Positions 1 through 7,919 of a DNA stretch of 40,933 bases are shown here, one piece after another. The stretch comes from Vicinamibacterales bacterium (GTDB lineage Bacteria > Acidobacteriota > Vicinamibacteria > Vicinamibacterales > UBA2999): contig JAWKHS010000032.1 of the NCBI GenBank assembly GCA_041394705.1, positions 1 to 40,933 of the forward strand. The letters run 5' to 3'. Each line of letters begins with the position of its first letter. Within the stretch, counting starts at the first letter, position 1. The position numbers and the translations under genes are program-made. The notes beneath the pieces were generated by a model. It searched no databases. It saw nothing but the letters and a program-made list of their open reading frames with translations, and was not told the DNA's origin.

Positions 1-264
1 GGCCGGGTCGAGCCCGCGCTGGTGCAGGGCCCGCGCGACGACGAACCCGTCGCCGCCGTTGTTGCCCGTGCCGCACAGCACGGCCACGCGGCGCGCGGCC
101 AGGTCGTCCACCAGGCTGTCGAGCGCCGCCACGACCTGCCGGCCGGCGTTCTCCATCAGCACGATCGACGGGACGCCGACCTCGTCGATCGTACGCCGGT
201 CCACGGCGCGCATCTGGCGCGTGTTGAGCACGCGGAGCGGGCCGACGCGCCTGGAGTCCTGCAT
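1..264 (-). CDS. nnr: NAD(P)H-hydrate epimerase domain (YjeF N-terminal), 3' end cut by window edge
   Basis: Only the first 88 codons are inside the window. They match the start of the YjeF_N family, which epimerises damaged hydrated NAD(P)H (NADHX/NADPHX). Visible marks are the opening segment around LNTRQMRAVD, the VLMENAGR stretch, and the signature CGTGNNGGDGFVVARAL, a nucleotide-binding loop. In most bacteria this domain is fused to a C-terminal ADP-dependent dehydratase; whether that is so here cannot be seen. The ATG at 262-264 lies 22 nt after the gcvP stop with no clear Shine-Dalgarno; an internal ATG at 211-213 is possible but would cut into the conserved start. The close spacing suggests it is the last gene of the gcv operon. 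Confidence 0.85.
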   Translation of the reverse strand, partial: MQDSRRVGPLRVLNTRQMRAVDRRTIDEVGVPSIVLMENAGRQVVAALDSLVDDLAARRVAVLCGTGNNGGDGFVVARALHQRGLDPA

Positions 265-286
265 GTGGAGGCGCGGCCTGGGCGCG

Positions 287-3136
287 CTACTCGTAGGCCT
301 CCATCGGCGGGCAGATGCAGACGAGGTTCCTGTCGCCGTAGGGGTTGTCGATGCGGCCCACGCTGGGCCAGAACTTGTTCGCCTTCACCCAGGGCAGCGG
401 GAACGCCGCCTGTTCGCGGCCGTAGGGGTGCGTCCACGTATCGGCCGTGACGACGGCGGCCGTGTGGGGGGCGTTCTTCAGGACGTTGTCCTTCGCGTCG
501 GCCTTCCCCGTCACCACGTCCTCGATTTCCTGGCGAATCGCGATCAGGGCGTCGCAGAAACGGTCGAGCTCCCCCTTGTCCTCGCTCTCGGTCGGCTCGA
601 TCATGAGCGTGCCGGGCACCGGGAACGAGACGGTGGGCGCATGGAACCCGTAGTCCATGAGGCGCTTGGCCACGTCCCCCTCTTCGACGCCGGCAGCCTT
701 GAACTTCCGCAGGTCGAAGATCATCTCGTGCGCCACCCGCCCGTTCGCACGCGTGTAGAGCACGTCGTAGTGCGACTCGAGGCGCGACTTGATGTAGTTC
801 GCGTTGAGGATGGCGTACTTGGTGGCCTCGGTGACGCCGTCGCCGCCGAGCATCTTGATGTAGCCGTACGAGATGAGCAGGATGCTGGCGCTGCCCCAGG
901 GCGCCGCGGCGATCGGCAGGATGCCGCGCGCGCCGCCCGTCGACGCCAGCGGATGGCCCGGCAGGTACGGCGCCAGGTGCTGGGCGACGCAGATCGGCCC
1001 CATGCCCGGACCACCGCCGCCGTGCGGGATCGCGAAGGTCTTGTGGAGATTGATGTGGTTGACGTCTGCGCCGATGATGGCCGGGCTGGTCAGGCCGACC
1101 TGCGCGTTCATGTTCGCGCCGTCCATGTACACCTGGCCGCCGTGTTCGTGCACGGCCGCGCAGATGTCCTTGATGGCGTCCTCGAAGACACCGTGCGTCG
1201 ACGGATAGGTGACCATCAGCGCGGCCAGGTTCGCGCTGTTCGCGGCCGCCTTGGCCTTCAGGTCCGCCACGTCGATGTTGCCGTTCGCGTCCGAGGCGAC
1301 CACGACCACGCGGTAGCCGGCCATGACCGCGCTGGCCGGGTTCGTGCCGTGCGCCGAGGCCGGAATGAGCACGACGTTCCGATGCCCTTCGCCGCGGTCC
1401 TGGTGCCACGCGCGGATCACCAGCAGCCCGGCCAGTTCACCCTGCGCACCCGAGTTCGGCTGGAGCGACGTGGCGGCAAAGCCCGTGAGCTCGGCCAGCG
1501 CAGCTTCGAGCTCCCGGCAGATCTCGGCGTACCCGGCGGCCTGGTCCACCGGCGCGAACGGGTGGAGGCGCGAGAACTCCGGCCAGGTGACCGGGTACAT
1601 CTCGCTGGCCGCGTTCAGCTTCATCGTGCACGAGCCGAGCGGGATCATCGACACGTCGAGCCCGATGTCCTTCCGCTCCAGTGCCTTGAGGTACCGCATC
1701 ATCTCGCTCTCGGAGCGGTGGCGGTGGAAAACGGGATGCGTCAGGAACGCGGTCTGCCGGCGAAGCCCCTGCGGCAGCGCGCTGCCGTCGGCGGCCGTCG
1801 GTGCGGGAGCGGCCTTCCCGATCGCGCGCGCGAACGCACCGACGAGCGCTGCCACATCGTCCGCGGTGGTCGTCTCGTCGAGCGAGATGCCCACCGTGAC
1901 GTCGTCCACGTGCCGCAGGTTGAACCCGGCGGCCACGGACCCGTCGCGGACCGCGGACGCCTGTGCCGGCGTCAGCGTGACGCGAAGCGTGTCGAAGTAG
2001 TGGGCGTTGGCCTGCGTGAGGCCGAGTGCGCCGAGCCCCGCGTCGAGCGCCTGCGTCAGGCCGTGGACGCGCGTCGCGATGGCGGTGAGGCCCTCGGGGC
2101 CGTGGTACACGGCGTACATGGCCGCCATGTTCGCCAGGAGCGCCTGGGCGGTACAGATGTTCGAGGTGGCCTTCTCCCGACGAATGTGCTGTTCCCGGGT
2201 CTGCAGGGTCATCCGGTAGGCGCGATGGCCCTGCGCGTCCACCGAGACGCCGATGATGCGGCCCGGCGCGTGCCGGATGTAGTCCTGGCGGGTGGCGAAG
2301 AAGGCCGCATGCGGCCCGCCGTACCCGAGCGGCACGCCGAAGCGCTGCGAGTTCCCCAGCGCCACGTCGGCGCCGAGCTCGCCCGGCGGCGTCAGCAGCG
2401 TGAGCGCCAGGAGGTCGGTCGCCACCGCGACCAGCACCTTGTGGTCGTGGGCGGCCGCGATGACCGTCGACGGATCGACGACCGCGCCTCCCTCGTCCGG
2501 ATACTGCAGCAGGACGCCGAACACGTCCGGATCGTCGAACCGCATCTCGGCGACCGGCTGCACCTTCAGGGTGATGCCGAGTGGCTCGGCGCGCCCGTGG
2601 AGGACCGCCAGGGTCTGCGGGAAGACCGTGTCGGCCGCCAGGAACACACCGCCGTGCTGGAGTTTCTTCGGCGACACGCGATGGAGCAGCGTCATCGCCT
2701 CGCCGGCCGCCGTCCCCTCGTCGAGCAGCGAGGCGCCGGCCACCTGCAGGCCCGTGAGGTCGCAGACCATGGTCTGGTAGTTCAGGAGCGATTCCAGGCG
2801 CCCCTGGGCGATTTCGGCCTGATAGGGCGTGTACGGCGTGTACCAGCTCGGGTTCTCGAACAGGCAGCGTCGGATCACGCTGGGCGTGATCGTGTCGTAG
2901 TAGCCGAGGCCGATGCAGGACTTGAGGATCCGGTTCCTGGCGGCGACCGACTGGAGGCGCGTCAGGTACTCGTGTTCGGACTCGCCGGGCGGCAGCGCCA
3001 CCGGCCCGGAGCGGCGGATCGACGCGGGAATCGCTTCGTCGATCAGGGCGTCGAGCGAGGAGGCCCCGATCACCTCGAGCATCCGGGGCAGGTCGTGCGG
3101 ACGAGGGCCGACGTGGCGGCGAACGAACGTGTCCAT
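287..3136 (-). CDS. gcvP: Glycine dehydrogenase (decarboxylating), glycine cleavage P protein, fused form
   Basis: This is the PLP-dependent P protein of the glycine cleavage system. It decarboxylates glycine and loads the aminomethyl group onto the lipoyl arm of GcvH. At 949 residues it is the full-length fused form, with the two homologous halves that other bacteria encode as gcvPA and gcvPB. The PLP-binding lysine is about Lys699, in NLHKTFAIPHGGGGPGMG, and the glycine-rich loop after it is intact. The N-terminal half opens with FVRRHVGP, typical of the family. It follows gcvH by 25 nt and ends just before the nnr-like gene, so it sits third in a gcvT-gcvH-gcvP transcript. No truncation is visible. 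Confidence 0.97.
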   Translation of the reverse strand: MDTFVRRHVGPRPHDLPRMLEVIGASSLDALIDEAIPASIRRSGPVALPPGESEHEYLTRLQSVAARNRILKSCIGLGYYDTITPSVIRRCLFENPSWYTPYTPYQAEIAQGRLESLLNYQTMVCDLTGLQVAGASLLDEGTAAGEAMTLLHRVSPKKLQHGGVFLAADTVFPQTLAVLHGRAEPLGITLKVQPVAEMRFDDPDVFGVLLQYPDEGGAVVDPSTVIAAAHDHKVLVAVATDLLALTLLTPPGELGADVALGNSQRFGVPLGYGGPHAAFFATRQDYIRHAPGRIIGVSVDAQGHRAYRMTLQTREQHIRREKATSNICTAQALLANMAAMYAVYHGPEGLTAIATRVHGLTQALDAGLGALGLTQANAHYFDTLRVTLTPAQASAVRDGSVAAGFNLRHVDDVTVGISLDETTTADDVAALVGAFARAIGKAAPAPTAADGSALPQGLRRQTAFLTHPVFHRHRSESEMMRYLKALERKDIGLDVSMIPLGSCTMKLNAASEMYPVTWPEFSRLHPFAPVDQAAGYAEICRELEAALAELTGFAATSLQPNSGAQGELAGLLVIRAWHQDRGEGHRNVVLIPASAHGTNPASAVMAGYRVVVVASDANGNIDVADLKAKAAANSANLAALMVTYPSTHGVFEDAIKDICAAVHEHGGQVYMDGANMNAQVGLTSPAIIGADVNHINLHKTFAIPHGGGGPGMGPICVAQHLAPYLPGHPLASTGGARGILPIAAAPWGSASILLISYGYIKMLGGDGVTEATKYAILNANYIKSRLESHYDVLYTRANGRVAHEMIFDLRKFKAAGVEEGDVAKRLMDYGFHAPTVSFPVPGTLMIEPTESEDKGELDRFCDALIAIRQEIEDVVTGKADAKDNVLKNAPHTAAVVTADTWTHPYGREQAAFPLPWVKANKFWPSVGRIDNPYGDRNLVCICPPMEAYE

Positions 3137-3161
3137 CGGGTATCCGGCGCGGGAGGCGCGA

Positions 3162-3533
3162 TCAGTGCGTCAGAGCTTCGTAGTCCCCGGCCGCGAGCAG
3201 CTGGTCGGCGTCGGCGGGGTTGGCGAGCCGGACCTTGATCATCCAGGAGTCGTGCGGCGCGGAGTTCACGGCGTCCGGCCGATCCTTGAGCGCGGCGTTC
3301 ACGTCGGTGACGGTACCGGCCACGGGGGCGAAGAGCTCCGAGACCGCCTTGACCGACTCGATCGTGCCGAACGGCTGCCCGACCGTCAGCGTCGTGCCGA
3401 CCTCGGGGAGATCGACGTAGACGACGTCACCCAGCTGCTGCTGCGCGAAGTCGGTGATGCCGACCGTGCCGGTGTCGCCGTCGATGCGTACCCACTCGTG
3501 GTCCTTCGTGTACTTGAGATCGCTCGGATACAT
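3162..3533 (-). CDS. gcvH: Glycine cleavage system H protein (lipoyl carrier)
   Basis: A 123-residue lipoyl-domain protein of normal GcvH length that shuttles the aminomethyl intermediate between GcvP, GcvT and the L protein. It starts MYPSDLKYTKDHEWVR, a classic GcvH opening. Lys62 in GTIESVKAVSELF is the lipoylation site. The start is fixed by an AGGAG that overlaps the TAG stop of gcvT (TAGGAG), 11 nt between the two genes, which argues for translational coupling. Longer readings in this frame run back through gcvT and are not real. Confidence 0.97.
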   Translation of the reverse strand: MYPSDLKYTKDHEWVRIDGDTGTVGITDFAQQQLGDVVYVDLPEVGTTLTVGQPFGTIESVKAVSELFAPVAGTVTDVNAALKDRPDAVNSAPHDSWMIKVRLANPADADQLLAAGDYEALTH

Positions 3534-3544
3534 GCGGGCAGCTC

Positions 3545-4663
3545 CTAGCCTTTCGGCCGCTTGTAGAACGGCATCGGCACGACGACGGCGCGGGCCATGC
3601 GTCCGCGGATGTCCACGGTGAACTCGGTCCCGGGCGCCGCGAGCGCCGCCGGAACGTAGGCCATGCCGATGGCCTTCTTCAGGAAGGGCGTGTGGGTGCC
3701 GCTCGTGACCACGCCCACCTGGGCGCCGCCGTGGTGCACCGGATGCCCGTGCCGGGCGATGGCGCGGTCCACCATCTCGAAGCCGACGATCTTCTTGGGG
3801 ACGCCCTCGGCTTTCTGCCGCACGAGCACGTCCTGGCCGATGAACTCGCTCTTGTTCCAGCCGACGATCCAGCCCAGGTCGCACTCGAGCACGGTCGACG
3901 TCTCGTCCATGTCGTTGCCGTAGAGGCGCATCGCCGCCTCGAGCCGCAGCGTGTCGCGCGCGCCGAGGCCGCACGGCACCAGCCCGTCGGGCCGGCCGGC
4001 CTCGAGGACGGCGTTCCAGACCGTGGTCGCGAACTGAGGCGGCACGAAGATCTCCCAGCCGTCCTCGCCCGTGTAGCCGGTGCGCGACAGCGTGCCCCGC
4101 ACGCCCGCGATCTCCCCGTGCGCGAACCAGTAGTACTTGATGGCCGAGAGGTCCACCGCCGTCAGGCGCTGCACGATGCCGCGGGCCTTGGGGCCCTGCA
4201 CCGCGATGAGGGCATACCGGTCGCTCGAATTGACGATGGCGACCTCGCCCGCCTCAGGCGCGTGCGCCGCGATCCAGGCGTGGTCCTTCTCGATGTTCGA
4301 CGCGTTCACCACCAGCAGGAAGTGCCGGTCGGCGAACCGGTAGACGAGCACGTCGTCCACGAAGGTGCCGTCCGGCGTGGTCAGCGCCGAGTACTGCGCC
4401 TGCCCGAGCTGGAGCTTCGAGGCGTCGTTGGAGGTGATGTGCTGGACCGCGGCGAGCGCGTTGGCGCCGGCCAGCTCGATCTGCCCCATGTGGGACACGT
4501 CGAAGAGGCCGGCGGCGGTCCTGACGGCCAGGTGTTCGGCCGAGATGCCGGAGTACTCGACGGGCATGTCCCACCCGCCGAACGGCACCATGCGGGCGCC
4601 GAGGGCGAGGTGGGCGGCGTGGAGGGCGGTCTTCTTCAGAGGGGACGTTGCGGTGTCGCTCAT
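3545..4663 (-). CDS. gcvT: Aminomethyltransferase, glycine cleavage T protein
   Basis: GcvT transfers the methylene group from aminomethyl-lipoyl GcvH to tetrahydrofolate, releasing ammonia. The protein is 372 residues, the usual length. Recognisable segments include MVPFGGWDMPVEY, FDVSHMGQIE, the folate-site stretch NASNIEKDHAW with catalytic-region Asp near residue 127, and the C-terminal GTEFTVDIRG barrel. The ATG at 4661-4663 is chosen because family homology begins a few residues later. Reading further upstream would run through the neighbouring regulator gene in another frame. First gene of the gcv operon. There is no room for a glycine riboswitch, since the leader after the candidate promoter is only about 25 nt. 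Confidence 0.96.
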   Translation of the reverse strand: MSDTATSPLKKTALHAAHLALGARMVPFGGWDMPVEYSGISAEHLAVRTAAGLFDVSHMGQIELAGANALAAVQHITSNDASKLQLGQAQYSALTTPDGTFVDDVLVYRFADRHFLLVVNASNIEKDHAWIAAHAPEAGEVAIVNSSDRYALIAVQGPKARGIVQRLTAVDLSAIKYYWFAHGEIAGVRGTLSRTGYTGEDGWEIFVPPQFATTVWNAVLEAGRPDGLVPCGLGARDTLRLEAAMRLYGNDMDETSTVLECDLGWIVGWNKSEFIGQDVLVRQKAEGVPKKIVGFEMVDRAIARHGHPVHHGGAQVGVVTSGTHTPFLKKAIGMAYVPAALAAPGTEFTVDIRGRMARAVVVPMPFYKRPKG

Positions 4664-4694
4664 GCGGGCCCGTTGGGATGCCGGAATCCGCAGA

Positions 4695-4723
4695 AAAGTA
4701 CTACGGCCGACCACCACGGTCAA
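4695..4723 (-). promoter_or_regulatory. Candidate sigma-70 promoter for the gcvTHP operon
   Basis: On the minus strand a TTGACC hexamer (4718-4723) is followed after exactly 17 bases by TACTTT (4695-4700). This is the only AT-leaning patch in the 110-base gap between the regulator stop and the gcvT start. Transcription would begin near 4688, giving a short leader. Motif match only. Confidence 0.5.
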
Positions 4724-4773
4724 GGACGGTGCGCGTGGTTCCCCGTTGCGCGCGCCGCGCGCCGGCACCCCGT

Positions 4774-6144
4774 TCAGGCGACGTCGTCCTCCACCTCGCG
4801 TGGCGCCTCCCCTCCACCGCGGTAGCGCAGGTGTGCCTGCAGCGTGTGGTAGCTGATGCCCAGGGCACGGCACGCCTTGCGCTTGTTGTGTCCCGACCGC
4901 GCCAGCACGAGCTTGGCGTAGCGACTGGCCCACATCCGGAGACTGTCGTTGGCCTCGAGGGACGGGACGACGACGTCGGCGTACGACCCGCGAAGCGCCG
5001 TGGGCAGGTCGTCGAGCTCGATCAGCCTGGACGTGGACATCGCCACCGCGCCCTCGAGCGTCCGCTGCAGTTCCCGCACGTTGCCGGGCCAGTGGTACGC
5101 CTGCAGCGCGTCCGCCGCGGTCGGCGACAGGGCCACCGTCCCGCGCCCGCCGTGACAGGCCAGGAAGTAGTGCGCCAGCTCGAGGATGTCGTCGCGGCGA
5201 TCGCGCAGCGGCGGCACGACCACCTCGAGACCGCCCAGCCGGTAGTACAAGTCCGCCCGGAACAGGCCGCGGTCCGCCAGCCCCGCCAGCGGCTTGTTCG
5301 TGGCGGCCACCACGCGGACGTCGAGCTGACGCGTGGCATGGCCTCCCACCCGTTCGACGGCCAGGTCCTGGATGGCCCGGAGGAGCTTCGCCTGGGCGGC
5401 CAGCGACAGGTCGGCCACTTCGTCGAGGAACAGCGTGCCGCCCTCCGCGTGCTCGAACTTCCCGCGCCGCCCCCGCACGCCCGTGGCCGTGCGGTCCTCG
5501 ATGCCGAACAGTTCGGCCTCGAGCAGCGACTCGACCAGCGCCGCGCAGTTGATGGCCACGAACGGCCCGCGCCGCCGGTCGCTCAACTCGTGGATCTGCC
5601 GGGCCACCAGTTCCTTGCCCGTGCCGCTCTCGCCCTGGATGAGGACGGTGAAGTTCGAACCGGCGACGCGCTCGATCCGATCGCGCAGGGCGCGCATCTG
5701 GACGCTGGAGCCGATGAGGGGCGCCGCACCCGCGCCGCCGCGGCTGGCCGAGGCCCGAGGCACGAACTGGCGGTCGGCGGCCTGCGCGAGCGTCAGCAGG
5801 TGAGCGGCCGTCTCGAGGAGCTGCTCGTCCCACGCATCCAGCCGGCGATCGAGGAGCGCAAGCTCGAACAGGACGTGCTGGCCTGGTGCGGGGCCGGCGC
5901 TGAGCACGCGCGCGCCGCGAGGCGAGGGCGGGCGTCCCTGCTGGTCGTGGTGCACGGTGCGCAACCAGGCGGCGCCCAGGGCGCGGGCCAACCCGGACTC
6001 CAGCACGCCGTCCAGCCTCACTCTCGGCTCGCCCGACACCAGGTGGGTCGCCAGCGCGCGCACGAGGGCGTGGAGGCCGTCGCGCCGATCCCGTCCCCGG
6101 CCCTCGTCCCGTGCGTGCGCGTCGTTCGTATGGCGATCGTCCAT
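4774..6144 (-). CDS. AAA+ transcriptional regulator of the NtrC type without a canonical GAFTGA motif
   Basis: A 456-residue regulator with three parts: an N-terminal sensor-like region of about 135 residues (possibly GAF-like, no receiver Asp), a central AAA+ ATPase, and a C-terminal Fis-type helix-turn-helix (NKRKACRALGISYHTLQ). Walker A is GESGTGKE (about 171-178), Walker B TLFLDE (about 237-242). At the place of the sigma-54-contacting GAFTGA loop (ELFGHEKGAFTGA in typical members) it has ELFGIEDRTATGV, so the key Phe is lost while length is kept. Known enhancer-binding proteins need that loop, so this one may control sigma-70 promoters instead (inference). The start at 6142-6144 is set by GGGAGG 8 nt upstream; an in-frame GTG at 6187-6189 is less likely. 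It lies just upstream of gcvT but has its own gap. Confidence 0.88.
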   Translation of the reverse strand: MDDRHTNDAHARDEGRGRDRRDGLHALVRALATHLVSGEPRVRLDGVLESGLARALGAAWLRTVHHDQQGRPPSPRGARVLSAGPAPGQHVLFELALLDRRLDAWDEQLLETAAHLLTLAQAADRQFVPRASASRGGAGAAPLIGSSVQMRALRDRIERVAGSNFTVLIQGESGTGKELVARQIHELSDRRRGPFVAINCAALVESLLEAELFGIEDRTATGVRGRRGKFEHAEGGTLFLDEVADLSLAAQAKLLRAIQDLAVERVGGHATRQLDVRVVAATNKPLAGLADRGLFRADLYYRLGGLEVVVPPLRDRRDDILELAHYFLACHGGRGTVALSPTAADALQAYHWPGNVRELQRTLEGAVAMSTSRLIELDDLPTALRGSYADVVVPSLEANDSLRMWASRYAKLVLARSGHNKRKACRALGISYHTLQAHLRYRGGGEAPREVEDDVA

Positions 6145-6264
6145 CGGCGAGACCTCCCCGTCCTCCCCCCAAACCAATCTCGATGCCACACCGCGCAGGA
6201 ACCGGCCACGCGGCGCGTTTTCCGGGAAGCCGGGCCCTTCGTTCGAACGCCCGAGCCGGTGGCC

Positions 6265-6321
6265 GGGTAGGACCTACCCTGACCGGAAACGGACGATCCG
6301 GGTAGTGATTACTCGCTACCC
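6265..6321. promoter_or_regulatory. Pair of inverted repeats with shared GGGTAG/CTACCC arms
   Basis: Two dyads lie upstream of the AAA+ regulator: GGGTAGG-A-CCTACCC at 6265-6279 and GGGTAG-N10-CTACCC at 6300-6321. The second covers the stop codon of the PilZ-like gene. The same half-site is used four times in 57 bases, which suggests a dimeric regulator's binding sites, perhaps autoregulation of the AAA+ gene. The second dyad could also fold as an RNA hairpin at the end of the PilZ transcript. No U-tract follows. Confidence 0.4.
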
Positions 6322-6626
6322 CGCTCCAGCGCCCGCTCGAATGCCATCGCCGCCTGGTAGCGCATGGGCGCGAGCGCGGCCACCCAACAGCGCAGGACGC
6401 GCACGTTCACGGTCCACCGCCGGCCGCCCGGACCGTCCAGCGTGAGCTCACTCCGGGCGTCGGGGCGGACGGGCACGTCGGATTCCACCAGGGTCCCAAC
6501 GGCGGAGATCGCGACCAGCCGGACGCTCACGCCCGGCCGGAGCACCGCCAGGTCGCCGACGCCGATACGCGCGGCCGGTCCGCGTTGCGATCGGCGCCGG
6601 TCCTGGTGGGTCAGTACGGCTGCCAC
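6309..6626 (-). CDS. PilZ-like domain protein
   Basis: A 105-residue protein made of little more than one PilZ-like domain, the family that binds cyclic-di-GMP. It has an N-terminal RRRSQR arginine motif and a following beta segment VRLVAISAVGTLVES where canonical proteins carry D/NxSxxG. The Asp/Asn is Ala here, so ligand binding is uncertain. The C-terminal segment VRVLRCWVAAL...MAFERAL fits the rest of the barrel. The GTG start (6624-6626) overlaps the pseudopilin gene by 16 nt and has only a G-rich stretch as ribosome site, so it is probably translated by coupling. Context with a pseudopilin and a ComEA-like protein hints at a role in pilus or DNA uptake. Confidence 0.65.
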   Translation of the reverse strand: MAAVLTHQDRRRSQRGPAARIGVGDLAVLRPGVSVRLVAISAVGTLVESDVPVRPDARSELTLDGPGGRRWTVNVRVLRCWVAALAPMRYQAAMAFERALERGSE

Positions 6627-7267
6627 GTCCCCCGCCCGCGGTCGTAGCGCAGGATCCGGGCACGACCGGTCGCCCCGGCGATGCGGACGGCGAACTGCAC
6701 GCCCGCGTGGCTCGTGACGTACGCCGTGCCGCTCGTCGCCGAGCCGAGCGGGCTCACGCTGATCTGGCGGGCCACGCCGAACCGGATCGGGTCGTCGCTC
6801 CCACCGAGCGTCCGCGTTTCGCCGATCGCGGCCACGGCGCCGGTCACGCCGAAGCGCGCCCGCTGGAAGTGGTCCTCGAGGCGATCCGCCGGTCCGCTCA
6901 CACGGTCCACCCCCGACGCGATGTCGGCCGCCGTCACGCCGTCGCCGTCGCCGTCGACGACGCGCACGAAGGAGGGCGGCGTGGTCGGCAGGAAGCGCAA
7001 CGCCACGGTCCGCTGCTGGCGCGCCGCGTCGAACCGCGCGCGTGCCACGAGGGAGGCGACATAGCGGGCGGCCGAGGCCGCGTCGGCCGCGTCCTGTGCC
7101 CGCGTCAGGACCGGCACGGCCACGGCCGCGACGACCCCGACGAGCCCGAGCGCCAGCACGGCCTCCACCAGCGAGTAGCCCGCGGCGCGGCCCCGAGGCG
7201 CGGCCGTGCGGAAGCCGCGGGCGAGGGCCCGCGGCTCCACGGCCTGGTTACTGCGGCGACTTCGCAT
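6611..7267 (-). CDS. Type IV pilin-like / GspH-family pseudopilin
   Basis: A prepilin-like protein of about 218 residues. A basic leader of roughly 30 residues ends in the peptidase site G|YSLVE, followed by a continuous hydrophobic helix (AVLALGLVGVVAAVAVPVL) with Glu at +5 as required for assembly. The rest is a soluble domain of the GspH/FimT kind. It contains DGDGDGVTAADI, a possible calcium-binding turn. It would be processed at the inner membrane and inserted into a pilus or type II secretion pseudopilus. The ATG at 7265-7267 overlaps the end of the ComEA-like gene by 20 nt; an in-frame GTG at 7280-7282 would lengthen the overlap. Neither has a strong Shine-Dalgarno. No pilus assembly ATPase or channel gene is in the window. 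Confidence 0.8.
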   Translation of the reverse strand: MRSRRSNQAVEPRALARGFRTAAPRGRAAGYSLVEAVLALGLVGVVAAVAVPVLTRAQDAADAASAARYVASLVARARFDAARQQRTVALRFLPTTPPSFVRVVDGDGDGVTAADIASGVDRVSGPADRLEDHFQRARFGVTGAVAAIGETRTLGGSDDPIRFGVARQISVSPLGSATSGTAYVTSHAGVQFAVRIAGATGRARILRYDRGRGTWQPY

Positions 7268-7577
7268 CGGTCCGGCCGCCACCGATGGTCACGAGCGGCT
7301 TCAGCTTCAGGAAGCTGCGCTCGCCGATGCCCTGGATCTTCATGAGGTCCTCGACCTTCTTGAATCCCCCGTTCTTCGTGCGGTACTCGACGATGCGCTG
7401 CGCGGCACGCGGACCGATGCCGGGCAGCGATTCGAGCTCGGCGGCCGAGGCGGTGTTGAGGTTCACGGGCGCGGCGGCGGTGCGGGCCGGCGGCGCCTGC
7501 GCGGCCGCGCCGGCGACGGCGGCGGGAACGAACAGGAGCGAGAGCAGCAGAGTCGTGCGGGTCAGCGTCGAAGTCAT
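7248..7577 (-). CDS. ComEA-like exported helix-hairpin-helix DNA-binding protein
   Basis: A 109-residue exported protein. A signal peptide (MTSTLTRTTLLLSLLFVP...AGAAAQA) precedes a ComEA-type helix-hairpin-helix domain: VNLNTASAAELESLPGIG, then AQRIVEYRTKNGGF and a second hairpin IQGIGERSFLKL. ComEA proteins bind incoming double-stranded DNA in the periplasm during natural transformation. The start at 7575-7577 has AAGGAG at good spacing. It is the first gene of an overlapping trio with the pseudopilin and PilZ-like genes. Alternative: similar small HhH proteins exist with no shown role in DNA uptake. Confidence 0.85.
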   Translation of the reverse strand: MTSTLTRTTLLLSLLFVPAAVAGAAAQAPPARTAAAPVNLNTASAAELESLPGIGPRAAQRIVEYRTKNGGFKKVEDLMKIQGIGERSFLKLKPLVTIGGGRTDAKSPQ

Positions 7578-7793
7578 GAACGTGTCTCCTTGTCGAATTG
7601 TCGGCGTCGCGCACGGAGCGCCGGAGACGGACACCCGAGGTCAGCGGTCACCACGTACCCGGCGTCCGTGCGGACGCCCGGCACACTGCAAGGGACGTCA
7701 CACCGCGAGCCGGATCCGGCAAAGGCCCGCGCGGCCAGCCACTTGCGCCCGGCCTGCACATCGGCGCACAGGCCGCCCCGGGCCAGCCGCCGT

Positions 7794-7805
7794 CAACCGC
7801 GGTTG
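7794..7805. promoter_or_regulatory. Palindrome CAACCGCGGTTG, candidate operator
   Basis: A perfect 12-base palindrome 115 bases upstream of the kinase-like gene. It shares the CAAC...GTTG half-site layout with the dyad at 7847-7864, centre to centre 56 bases. Function inferred only from symmetry and position. Confidence 0.35.
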
Positions 7806-7846
7806 CCGTCAGAGCGGCGATGCGCGCCTGCGGGCGGCATGGCCGC

Positions 7847-7864
7847 CGGCAACGGTCGTTGCCG
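7847..7864. promoter_or_regulatory. Inverted repeat CGGCAACG-GT-CGTTGCCG, candidate operator
   Basis: Perfect 8-base arms around a 2-base centre, 56 bases upstream of the ATG of the kinase-like gene. It is close enough to overlap its promoter or leader. It could equally act as an RNA hairpin in the leader. Confidence 0.4.
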
Positions 7865-7919
7865 CATGGAACAGGCGTTGACGGCGACCCGCGAGTGGAC
7901 GACGATCGACACGCCCCGC

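Larger units (their letters stand above)
7578..7919. other. Divergent intergenic region with palindromes
   Basis: This 342-base gap separates the comEA-like gene (minus) from the kinase-like gene (plus), so it should hold both promoters. I see no good -35/-10 pair. It contains a hairpin GGCGTCC-GTGC-GGACGCC at 7661-7678 and two CAAC/GTTG palindromes listed separately. Open frames crossing it lack a credible start or family match. Confidence 0.55.

Noticed and set aside
59..3238. Plus-strand open frame of over 1000 codons opposite gcvP
   Set aside because: Antisense shadow: composition is Arg/His/Gly/Val-rich as expected for the complement of a high-GC gene, with no family motif, while the minus strand encodes a complete GcvP.
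4664..4773. Glycine riboswitch upstream of gcvT
   Set aside because: The gap is 110 bases and already holds a promoter-like pair; no tandem aptamer core can fit after it.
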